Shown: positions 21,482-31,849 of the stretch, one piece after another | How the letters are laid out: each line of letters starts with the position of its first letter | Numbering within the stretch: position 1 is the stretch's first letter | Source: Lichtheimia corymbifera B2541 | Taxonomy: Eukaryota; Mucoromycota; Mucoromycetes; Mucorales; Lichtheimiaceae | Reading direction: 5' to 3' | DNA: 64,000 bases | NCBI GenBank assembly: GCA_000697475.1 | Contig: JNEU01001094.1 | Coordinates: 1 to 64,000, forward strand | The notes under the pieces: model-generated | Told to the model about the DNA's origin: nothing | What the model saw: the letters and a program-made list of their open reading frames with translations, nothing else | Database searches by the model: none | Translations under genes and position numbers: made by a program

Positions 21482-23941
21482 ATGCCTCTACCGCTGCAGA
21501 CACGCCTTTACTTGATTTGCAGGTAACCCTTTCTTTTTCTCTCATCGATTACCGAGATTCCTTAAAGGCTCATGCTTCTTCTTTTACTTTCCAACCTCAA
21601 CCTTCCACCAACCCCCATGTTATTGTTATTATCATGTAGCTTTGTGTCTCTTGGCGGCGTCATGGTACGTTGCTCTCTCTCCACCTTTCTCTATTCTTCA
21701 AGCATGGATGAACGCGTATCTCGCTAATGCTTTTGTGTCTTTGCTCTTGCCATACAGTATGGGTAAGAGTATATTCTTTATTATATCAGATATCATGGAA
21801 ACGCTCCACATCATTCAGCCATCCTTATCAATTATCATCCATCCTATTCATTCAAATCAGCTACGACACAGCGGCACTTACTGCATGCTTGGGGATGCCC
21901 GAATATCGGAAAACGTTCATGCTCGATAACGACTCGAATGGAACAGTAGCCGTCATCATTTCATCATGTGCCTCGTTCCTTACTTCATTGGTAAGTCTTT
22001 TATTTCCACGCTTCTCTTTCCAACTGTAGAATTAAACTTCTTTGTACCACCGACGTTTAGGTATCGGGCTTTGTAGCGGATGGAATGGGTCGCAAAAAGT
22101 TCTTTTATCTTGCAGCCTTCTTTCATATCGTCGGCAGCATTATCCAATTAGTGAGCACCCAATTTGCTGCTCTCGTCGCTGGAAGGATCATCACCGGTTC
22201 CACTGTAGGGTAAGCTTAATCATCTTATGATGCATCATTGGATAAGATTCTTTTAACACATCATTATTTCTTTCTTTCTTCCTATATAGCATGATGGGCA
22301 TGTCCGTCCCTTTATGTATGTGAATAATGAAAAAAGGAGAAAGGATTGGATATTAATATCAGCTAAATAGACCAAAGCGAAGTTGCCAGTTCACAGAATC
22401 GTGGCCGTATAATTACTCTTTACCAACTGGGAGTGACCACTGGCCTTTGTTTAGCCGCCTGGATAGCATACGGCACCACAATGATCGATGGTCCCTTGTC
22501 ATGGCGAATCCCTGTGGGTATTCAGATTTTACCAGGAGGTCTCTTATTGCTAGGATTGTCGTTTGTACCGGAAAGGTAGATTGATTCATTGTTCAATGAA
22601 AGCAATGATATTCATTGTTTGGTTCTTTCTCTCTTTAGTCCACGTTGGCTTATTGCATGCGGTCGTTACGCTGAAGCATTGGATATCCTTGCATTGATTC
22701 GTAGTCGTGGCGATACCAAAGACATTGCTGTCCAAATGGAGTATTTCATCATTGTACAAGATGTGACCTTTGATCGAGCCTATTCATCCAAGAAACCTTT
22801 TGCTATTTTTCGAAGAGGCATCGACAATTATCTCAAACGTACCGTACTTGGAGCAGGCATCCATATTTTCACTCAGCTTACAGGCGTCAACGCTATATTG
22901 TAAGTACATATATGCATGCATGCACAGGATCGTATGTACTAATGCACATGATGTAGATTTTATTTACCAAGGATACTAAGGTCAGCTGGACTGACCGAAG
23001 TCGAATCAGTGTTAATAGGTAAGGAGGATTTAGGTGTTTGCAAAGAGAAAGAAGAAGACTGCTTTAACATTTCTATAAAAATAGGTGGTGGCGTTGCTGG
23101 CCTTGTGAATATGCTTGGGACTATCCCGGTGTTCTTTTATGTAAGTGGTTAGGTGGGGTTGGAAGGGCAAATCATTAATGTCCTTATTATAGGTTGACAG
23201 GTGGCCACGTCGTCGAATTCTTGTGATCGGAGCAGCGGTGATGGCAGCATGCATGATTGTTGTGGCGGGGCTACTTGGGAAATATGGAACTATGGATCGC
23301 CCAGCCCAAATACATTTGAACCCGACATCGTCTGTGGATGGTATTGGGGTCGAGATCACCAGTAGGAATGCAACTTACACCGTCATCACCTTGCTTTGTC
23401 TATTTGTGGCGGTCTTTGCTCTTAGCTGGGGACCAGCAGGTTGGATTTACCCTGCAGAGATTTATCCGCAATTGATTCGAGCCAATGCAATGGGCGTCAC
23501 GACAGCTACAAGCTACTTTTTCAATATTATTATCACCCTCGTTGCACCGCTGTTGTTTGAAACCATTCGTTGGGGTACCTACTTGCTGTTTGGATGCTTA
23601 TCCATTGCCATGGCATTCGCTGTTCACATGTTTTACCCAGAGACACGCGTATGTATTATAATCACTAGCGGAATAATGCAAAGACTGACGATGATTATAT
23701 ATAGGGTCGATCACTCGAAGAAGTGAATTTGATATTCAGTGGGGCGTTGATTGATGAACGAGCTGGTGCACATCATCCAGAGACGGCACACGAAGCTTTG
23801 ACTGAAATATCGCAGATTGAACGCCATGAACAACAACAACACCGAAAAGGTCGCCGACAAATACCATGGGCCAATGTATTGAACAGGGTCCAAAAACAAG
23901 ATGCGTCAATATCATCAGAGCTTGAGAAAGGAAACGCTTAG
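21482..23941 (+). CDS. Sugar/hexose transporter, major facilitator superfamily
   Basis: Plasma-membrane sugar porter family member. A short first exon 'MPLPLQTRLYLIC' is followed by small exons that restore 'SFVSLGGVMYGYDTAALTAC'. Family motifs appear in order: the loop 'GFVADGMGRKKFFYLAA', 'GRIITGSTVGMMGMSVPLYQ', 'NRGRIITLYQLGVTTG', 'FVPESPRWLIACGR', 'FTQLTGVNAILFYLP', 'DRWPRRRILVIGAAVM', 'WGPAGWIYPAEIYPQLIRA' and finally 'YPETRGRSLEEVN'. The 12-TM pattern is complete and the cytosolic tail is charged and Gln/His-rich. About eight introns. Stop is TAG 23939-23941. The QLTGVNA helix suggests a hexose substrate, but the specific sugar cannot be read from sequence. Confidence 0.92.
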
Positions 23942-23999
23942 TTTTTTACTTGGCTGCACCACGCACCACACATCAGCCGCCATTTGTATATAGCTATAT

Positions 24000-24002
<3 letters not shown>

Positions 24003-24046
<44 letters not shown>
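24003..24046. repeat. (AC)n microsatellite
   Basis: A near-perfect AC dinucleotide run of about 44 bp lies in the 3' flank of the sugar transporter gene, followed by ACC triplets. It is the longest dinucleotide repeat seen in the window and is likely length-variable. Confidence 0.9.
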
Positions 24047-24353
24047 CCCATATGTATAATGCACCACCACCACCATCATCCAAATCATGCAAGATCCGTT
24101 TTGCCTTTTTTCGCGTTGACAAGATTGTTTTCTTCCGGAAGAACGGATGATAGCACTGCATGTTTTTTTGCATATACCCCCTTCTTTGTCCTTGTTTCCA
24201 ATCTCTGATTGATCTAGGCCTATTCTGTACCGGGCGTAAGCAAGAAGGTCAAGAAAGTGTACTACTGTCGTGTAACAAGGAGGCTTTTCGTTTATTCCAT
24301 CCCGCTCAACGAAAGAAGATATGATGCTGTTATATAAAACAAATGCGCTTTTT

Positions 24354-24593
24354 TTACTGAGATTGATTGCCAGTCAATTTGTCGGCAGCTTTTTGTGCTT
24401 CTGATTTAACCTTGTCAGCAACTTGTGCAGCAGTGCTTTGATCTTGTGATGGTTGCTGTTGTTGCTGTTGTTGAGGCTGTGGTGCGGGTTCGTCATAGTC
24501 GCCGATTTGATAAGGATCGGATCCGCCATCGCTTGAACCATCACGAGACTGGGTCTTTGATTTGAAAGGGTTGTTAAGTTGACCGATATCCAT
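24354..24593 (-). CDS. Small hydrophilic protein with Gln-rich linker (79 aa)
   Basis: An uninterrupted 79-codon frame from the ATG at 24593 to the stop at 24354, starting 'MDIGQLNNPFKSKTQSRDG'. The middle is acidic and Gly/Ser-rich. A Gln run follows, then a C-terminal amphipathic Ala/Lys helix 'AAQVADKVKSEAQKAADKL'. It has no signal peptide or membrane segment. The Ala/Lys helix recalls LEA-like or stress-induced small proteins, but no family is recognised. Support is the good start context ('atccatgg' on the plus strand), coding-like composition and a free-standing position. It could be a chance ORF. Confidence 0.5.
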   Translation of the reverse strand: MDIGQLNNPFKSKTQSRDGSSDGGSDPYQIGDYDEPAPQPQQQQQQQPSQDQSTAAQVADKVKSEAQKAADKLTGNQSQ

Positions 24594-24935
24594 GGTGAAG
24601 TTGTGAGTGTGTGTGTGTAAAGAAGAAAGAAAGTAGGGACTGGAGGTTGGCTGTGGCACGTAAGCTATAAAAAGCATGAATGATTCGATCAGTGATGTCA
24701 CCCTTACTATACCTTATAGTTCAAAGCTGCAGCAGGATGTCCTCCACTAAGCCAATCATATGCATTGATAACCCCATTAAGATATCTTTTGGACTGAAAC
24801 CCCCCAAGCTAAGAAACACGTGATTCCCCTCCTCGTCTTGGAAAGAGTTGGCACCCCATCCTACGTATTATGTATGTGTGCATACGTTTAGCGACTCGTC
24901 AGCGTAACCATGAAGAGGGTCATTGTCCGATAAGC
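24594..24935. other. Divergent intergenic region
   Basis: Lies between the small protein (-) and the rhodanese-like/methyltransferase gene (+). No gene is seen. It probably contains both promoters. Confidence 0.45.
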
Positions 24936-26098
24936 ATGACAACTGGTAACCATGTAGCAACATACCTGAGAGTAGTGCCTCATCCTCGTTGTCATGGTAT
25001 TTTACTCAGTGGGGGTGACACCAGTCGCTATTTTCCACTTATGTCAAATGCAAGCCAAAGCCGTCCTTGCACGATGGAAGCAATCGCCAACTCGTCTTTG
25101 CCTTGATTTACGTTCAGCTGCTGCCTATCAAACACGTCACCTTGTGCCTTCGACCAACATTCCTTGGCAACAAATCACCCAGCGATGTGCCGAGCTCCCA
25201 CCCAAGAACGTCCCATTTGCTATTGTGGAACCAGCCCATGTCAAAGGAGAATGCTTACCATGGCTTGAGGAACGAGGTTGGCAGTGTCCTTGGGTCTTTT
25301 ATGAGGATGATGAAGAACTATGGACGGCAGATACAACGATGGTAGAACATGGACCCCCTTCACAACGATGGCTCTTGTTTCAACCGTGTCCATTTCTTGC
25401 ACGACATATCGACCTTATCGAATCCCGGTTGAATGGTGGCAAAAAGACTTGTCTCGACATTGGATGTGGATCAGGACGCGATGTTGCTTGGTTGATGGCA
25501 ACAAAAGGATGGTATGTTTACGCTCTCGATTCATCCAATGGTGCTGTTGAACGTACACAAGCTCTGGCGGAACATATGGGTGTCAAGGACCATCTCGTAA
25601 AGACCATGCAGGCCAAAGTGATGGCGGATGGAGGATGGAAATCATTCGATGAATCCAACGGAGGAGGAGAAGGAATTAGTTTGAGTAAAGAGCAGCAATA
25701 TTCACCAGGGATGCCCGTGGATATGTTCTTTCGTGACAAGTTGGGATGCAATCAATTCGATATGGTGGTCACTATTCGCTTTTTGGTCCGATCTTTACTT
25801 CCACAACTCCCAGATCTGCTCAAACCAGGCGGTATGTTGGTCATTTCGCATTTTGTGGATGATGGCGTTCATGAATACGATCAACCCCGCAAAAGTCATC
25901 GGTTACAGCTTGGTGAATTGGCCGAGCTCTATGGACAAAGGAAAGACTTGGAAATCTTGGTGGATGTGATTGAAGAAATCGAAGACGGTCGTCCTGTAAA
26001 TTCGATTATTGTAAGTGTTACATGCTAGGTCGAAACGGGCACTTGTTGATTTGCTGCCATTATAGATTGCAAAGAAGAAGGATATAGACACACCATAG
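24936..26098 (+). CDS. Rhodanese-like / SAM-dependent methyltransferase fusion
   Basis: Two domains in one chain. The N-terminal part is rhodanese-like ('CLDLRSAAAYQTRHLVPSTN' then 'IPWQQ'), but the active-site loop reads 'AIVEPAHVKGE' with no cysteine, so sulfur transfer is unlikely. The C-terminal part is a class I methyltransferase with motif I 'CLDIGCGSGRDVAWLM', the acidic end of strand 2 'VYALDSSNGAVERTQALAEH', 'QFDMVVTIRFLVRSLLPQLP' and 'LLKPGGMLVISHFVDDG', similar to TehB-like enzymes. A final intron (26010-26064) joins 'NSII' to 'IAKKKDIDTP'. The start is either ATG 24936 with an intron of about 65 bp leading into 'VGVTPVAIFHL', or in-frame ATG 24994. The substrate is unknown. Confidence 0.75.
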
Positions 26099-27173
26099 AC
26101 CTGTACATATGTATTCTTTTTTAATTTAGCTAGCTTGCTCATTATTGACAATATAATATAGATGATATGAAATATATCTATTCATAGCCAAATGCATATA
26201 ATGAATGTCCATATATCGACACGGTTCATATTATGCTCGCTTGTTGCATTGACCATGGCCCTAGTATGGGAATACAAAGATTTCTTTGCGATTGTTGTCG
26301 GCTCTACAGCTTTTTAATGCCGTGGTGGTAATTCTCGGAGCATACCAGAGATCGCTGAGCTCTGTATGCGCTGAGCTCTGTATGCTCTTTGTCTTTATCC
26401 TCAAGCGATTCATTGTTGGATGTCATAGCACAACCCCGATAGCAGGCTTAAGAAATCCTCATGTCAGTTCATTGTAATTACTTGCTCCTTCCCATAGGTA
26501 CGTGTGTTACCAGAAAAACATCGCTCAGTTGCCTCTTTCTACGAGCAGCTCACTATTACTTAAAAGTCATACATATCAACGCAAAGAGCCCATCAGGAAA
26601 TATAGCTGAATGTTATAGAGGTGATATTGACAGCCCAGTCTTATCATCCACTGATGCTTGGTAAGTGGTAGTAAAGTCATCAAATGAGCACACATTCCCG
26701 TGTCTCGTGCAGACGCACCGAGTTATAATGCGCATGTGAATAAACTTCAATTGGGTTGCCAGGTTTTATATAAAAAGTGTGGGGAATGCATGAATTGACA
26801 GTGTGAATTGCTCGAGTTTCTCACAAAACAAATTCCGATGATAATAATAGATGAGCCTTATATTGCTAGATTTACTTGTTGTGGCGTTACATGCATGAAG
26901 TTTGATAACGAAAACACTATGCTATGTGTGTATGTGCGTGTGTGTGTGAATATAAGTACTATGCAAAGAGAACAAAATGGAATTTGTGGATGACAAAGCG
27001 TGAAAGTAAGGAAGTAAGGAGTTAAAAGTTGTCTGACAAAGAAACCCGCATGCTTATGTTGGGTGCTGACTCATACGCTTCAAATCAACAACGCTGATAT
27101 TATGAAATTCGGAAGCAGCAACGACGCTCGTTGGTTTCCTTTCCTCTTTTACTCTTCTCTTTTTCCCCAGAAT
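26099..27173. other. Intergenic, no gene seen
   Basis: About 1.07 kb upstream of the riboflavin gene. It has a perfect 16 bp tandem duplication 'gctgagctctgtatgc' at about 26352-26384. Short open frames lack domains. AT-rich tracts at 26100-26200 follow the methyltransferase stop. Confidence 0.5.
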
Positions 27174-27954
27174 ATGGTAAACATGCCACAAAAGACTCAA
27201 GAATATGAATTCAACTCGGTCGAAGAAGCCTTGGCTGATTTCGGTAAGTTGTAATGAGGTGTTTTGTTTTCCTTGTCACCGAGTCAACTGAATGGCGCTA
27301 TTTGATAGCTGAGAACAAGTTTGTCATTGTTATGGACAATGAGGATCGCGAGAATGAAGGCGACTTGATCGTTGCTGGCAAAGGTGTGACAACCGAGCAA
27401 ATGGCCTTTTTAATCAAGTACTCGAGGTGCGTGTTCTATATCAGAAAAAGAGAGTTGAGTGGGTGTATATTGATCCGATGTTTATTAGTGGATATATTTG
27501 CGTACCAATGACAGGAGAACGTTTGGATGAACTCGAATTACCATTGATGGTGCCAAAGAACACGGAATTGATGAAGACGGCATATACCGTTTCGGTGGAT
27601 TGTGTCCATGGTACAACGACGGGTATTTCTGCACATGATCGAGCTGTCACTGCACGGTACCTGGCGGATCCAAACAGCAAGCCCGATGACTTTTCACGAC
27701 CCGGTCATATTCTTCCTTTGCGAGCAGTACCCAGAGGAACATTGGAACGATTTGGACATACGGAAGCAGCTGTCGATCTCTGCAAGTTGGCAAATTTGCC
27801 TCGTGTAGCATGCATTGGTGAATTGGTCAAAGAGGATGATCCCTCCGGCAGCATGGCTCGACGTGATGATTGTTTTGCATTTGCAAAGAAACATGGCATC
27901 AAGATGATTACTATCAAGGATTTGATTGCTTACAGACAGCGACACAATCTGTGA
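27174..27954 (+). CDS. RIB3: 3,4-dihydroxy-2-butanone 4-phosphate synthase
   Basis: Converts ribulose 5-phosphate to 3,4-dihydroxy-2-butanone 4-phosphate plus formate, supplying the xylene ring carbons of riboflavin. Three exons; introns at about 27245-27308 and 27426-27489 restore '[20 protein letters not shown]' and '[18 protein letters not shown]'. Signature residues are present: the acidic '[12 protein letters not shown]' loop, '[18 protein letters not shown]', '[10 protein letters not shown]', '[15 protein letters not shown]' and '[15 protein letters not shown]'. It is monofunctional, with no GTP cyclohydrolase II domain, as usual in fungi. Start is ATG 27174 or the in-frame ATG 27183 ('[10 protein letters not shown]'), the latter closer to family length. 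Its substrate is the product of the isomerase encoded 12 kb away, but no linkage is implied. Confidence 0.95.
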
Positions 27955-28207
27955 GTGAGAGAGAGCACGAAAATGTTACAAGCTTTATACCTTTTTCCTC
28001 GCTCTTTACATATCATACGTACTCCCCCCTTCATCCTTTTGTATATAAGATGCAGATGGCCCCCCTCCTTTCTTCTCTTTTTTTATAACTTAATAGAGGT
28101 TAACAAATTCCAATGTCTTTTTTCTAATGTGGGGATGGATGATGAAGGATGATTTGGTACAATAAATGCGTGGGAATGCGGGGTTGAATGTGATCTACAA
28201 CACACTA

Positions 28208-31200
28208 TCAATAGGTAACGTGGCGGATTGTATGAGACCATCGCACGAGCCTCTCAAACGTGGCGTTCAAATGCTCCGCTGAATAGGGTGTGCTTTCATG
28301 GGCACGGATCTTGTCACGTTCCGACTCCAGTAAAGCCTTTTCAAATTGCGTACGATGGGGCTCGCACACCTTATCAGAGGATTCTCGCATCATTGCAATA
28401 AGGTCCTTGTGATGTCGACATACACTGAGGAGTGATACGAACGGTGTATCCCATGTGATTTGATCCACACGATCCACAAAGCTCTGCACCTGTGTAAAGA
28501 ACCTGGCACGACTCTTCCATTCTTGTATCGCCTGCGCAAACTCATCAACGTTATCATGGCCAAACTCTTCCATCAATTGCTATTCATAAGCCGTTAGTCA
28601 ACCCATCATGCTCCATGTATCATCATGACGGCAATACTCACCTCCAAGGCATCCAAATGACGAGCTTTCAATTCAAGCTTTCGAACATTGACATTCCAGT
28701 CCTGCACAGTCTTCTGGAGCTCGCTCACATCTTTAAAGTCAAGATCGGAAACCATGCTCTGAAATATAGATAATAAGTCCATGGAAACAGTGTTGTTCTT
28801 GTAGTAATATATATATACCTCTATCACTTTGACATCCTCCATTTTTGATTCGATCTCCTCGGCATTCATTTTCCAATATATCACGGTGTCTTTGAATTCT
28901 TCAATGTCTTCCATTCCTAGATCGTTGATCAATTCCTATGACAGCTCATGTAAATAAACGCTGTGCTTTGGAATACCGACGAATGATATGCAGTTACATA
29001 CCTCCACCGGCGCGAATTTCCGTATCCTTGATTCAAGCTTCTTAATACATGCTCGGGATTCTTTGGTGGATGCTTCCAGATCATGAGCGTCTTCCATTTC
29101 CAAATCTGCCATGACTTGCTATATTTATCAAAGGCATGAGCTATTATGTAGATTGCCATACACATGGTCAAAGATACGAACCTCCAGAACATTTAACCTT
29201 TGACATTTTTGTCGAAGCATACTAATCGTCGAGTGTTGCTCCTCTATCCTTTGCTGGAGTTCATCGGCATCTGCAAATCCTAATTGAATCATTGCATCCT
29301 AGAAATCAAGTCAATTATCAAAAAGATGTTTATACCAGCCATTGTCCATACCTCGAGCGGGGCGAGCTTTTTTGCCTTTGCCTCCCATTTTCTGGCTGTC
29401 ATTTTGATCTCCTCGATTGATTCATTCAAGTCATTTGCATCGGTAACTCCCAGGTCTTCCATGGCTTGCTATATAATGCAGATCAAAAATTAGATTATAC
29501 CAATATCATGCTTGTCATCTACTTACCTCCAGCGCATCTATCCTTTGCATTTTGGATTCTTGGATCTTTGCTTCCTTTTTCCAATCATGTACAGCACTTT
29601 GGAGGTCCACTGCATCTTCAAATCCCATATCGGCCATCATCACCTATCACGAGCGTGAGCCAAAGATCAATATATCATGTGTTTAATCCTACCTCGACTG
29701 ATTCAAGATGCCGTAACCGGGATTCAAGTTTCTTGTTTCTTTGCAACAGCTCCTCAAACTCCTCTTTCAATACTTCAGGATCACTGAACCCAAGCTCTTC
29801 CATCATTTGCTACGTATCTCACGTCAATGTCTTGTTGTCAACGAGGTCATTCTATTGGCATATATACCTCCACTGGTTCCAGTCGCCGTGTCTTGAGATC
29901 TAATTGCTTTCTTGTATCGCTGTCCCCTTCACTTAGCATTGTTTTCAGCTCTTGAGCGTCCTTGATCCCGAATTCAGCTAACGTTTCCTTCAATATGCAT
30001 TATCCGTGTGAGCATCTTGAAGAATATTCTGGTCTTTGTAACAGAGAGAGACACGCACCTCGATAGACTCCAGATGGCATGCTTTGTCTTGTAACTCGGG
30101 TACTGCGACTGCCCATTCTTCCACAGCTGATTTTAGCTCGCTCGGTTCCTTGAATCCGAGATCGGCCATGATGCTCTAATAGCAACATGTAAGAATGATC
30201 ATTTCCTTTGAAAAATACAAGCGTTTCACACACACACACCTCAATCGATTCAATCCTACGCGCCTTCGCTTCAAGTTTACTGACATTGCCACTCCAACTT
30301 TCAATTGTGTCTTTGAATTCGTTTGGATCCTCAAATTGCATATCTTGCATCAAATGCTACTATCTATTCAGAATCCCCCCTAGATATCGTGTGTTATGGT
30401 ATTACCTCAATGGGCTCCAATCTTTTCAGCTGCGAGTTGAGCTCCTGGATGGTATCTTTGAGATCACCGACGTCTTGAAAACCCAGTTCTTCCATTGCAT
30501 CCTATAAGCAAGAATTCCAATTACCAAGGGGTCGGCGCATTGAATATTGTTCACTTGCCTCTAAAGCTATCATCTTCTCTTGCTTTGCATCCAAATCACT
30601 GATCCATTGAGCGCCTTCGATGCTTGTTTGTACACCTATTGTGATGCTCCATTCATCAATCACCTCATTGTCTCAATCCAGATCAACTCACCCACCTTGA
30701 TCCACAATCTTGGATGCCTCCAGCGCTGTCCTTGTTGTATTCAAATCGTCATTGACCTGACGCATTGTTTCCTCGATAGCCTTGTTATAACACAGATGAG
30801 GTCCCGATCCAAGAAAATACAATGTTGCCATGACTTACCTTGAGACGTGTGTCAAACGATGTCGTCAGTGATTTGAATCGTTCATCCTTTTCATGTATAC
30901 TTTTGCGATCACGTGACCCGCCTTGTTGTCTGTGATGTTGCCTTGAAGATGTGCGACTCATGGACCTGATATTGGATAGAGATCGTTCGATGCGTAGACG
31001 TGTTTCTGAAGGATATTCACGAGGATCCATGATACTACTATTATTACTACGAGAGTGGTTGCTGCTGCTGCGACTGTCCATTGAAAATGAAGTGGATGCA
31101 TCCACTCTTGGTAACGTGAACGGACTGACCATGCCGCTCACTTCACTACTGCTGCCGTTGTTGTTGTTGTTGTCGTCGTCGTCAGGTGCTTTCTTTCGCA

Positions 31201-31456
31201 TGACGGTAGGTAGCTCAAATGACTTGATGGCACGTTCATTTCCTACGGAGAATGGGGATGTTGAACCCACACAAGGTTGTGATAAAGGACGTGGAGGTTG
31301 GTAACTGGCAAAGGTCGAGCTGTTTTCATGTCGCAAGTCTGAAATGAAGGAGAAATCGGAATCGCGATCGACGCTTGGGTGGTTGATACTGCCACGAGTG
31401 ACATAGTTGTGTGCCGAGTCTGTGGATAGTGGTGGGTCGTCGGAAAAGGCGCTCAT
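28208..31456 (-). CDS. Coiled-coil protein built from twelve one-exon 39-residue repeats
   Basis: Not recognised. Predicted 806 residues in 15 exons. Exon 1 (30839-31456) encodes a Ser/Asn-rich, probably disordered 206-residue head. Exons 2-3 (30696-30780, 30559-30635) are helical. Exons 4-14 are repeat units: 30406-30501 (96 bp), 30240-30356, 30059-30175, 29868-29987 (120 bp), 29693-29809, 29527-29643, 29352-29468, 29182-29298, 29002-29118, 28819-28935 and 28642-28758. All not marked otherwise are exactly 117 bp, in phase 0 and ending in GAG. Exon 15 (28208-28579) starts a twelfth repeat ('QLMEEFGHDNVDEFAQAIQE') and a unique C-terminus. The consensus is x[LM]Mx[DE]LGFxDxx[ED]L followed by a charged helix with W near position 21, ending LExxE. 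The intron after exon 3 has a GC donor. A scaffold or tether role is only a guess. Confidence 0.85.
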
Positions 31457-31849
31457 AAGAGTAAAGAGAGAGAGAGAGAGAATTAGGAAGAGGAGATAAT
31501 CAATGAATCAAAGAAAGGAATAAAAGGAATATCACTGGCTGAAGACAATGTCTCTTTTTTAATGCAAGAACCGACACACCATTATGGGGTGTTGTCAATG
31601 ATAGATGATGATGATGATGTTGTTGTTTATTACATATATAATTTATCATTTGGATACATTGTACACGCAGCTATGAAACAGCGTGCATGAAAGACTTTGA
31701 GGAGACGAGCGGGGAGAAAAAGTCGCGTGTGCACACAACTTGGGAGTTGTTGGCTGCGGAAAGCCAGTCATGTGTCATTCTTCAAAGGCCCATTAACACC
31801 CTCACTCACCGCTTTTTCTTTTTCACTTGTAAAGCCGACATTCGCCCCA
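31457..31849. other. Divergent promoter region
   Basis: About 390 bp shared by the repeat protein (-) and the nucleoporin gene (+). It contains a (GA)n run at 31467-31481 and a GAT-rich patch at 31603-31625. The open frame 31687-32073 overlaps the nucleoporin start in another frame and is rejected. Confidence 0.45.
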
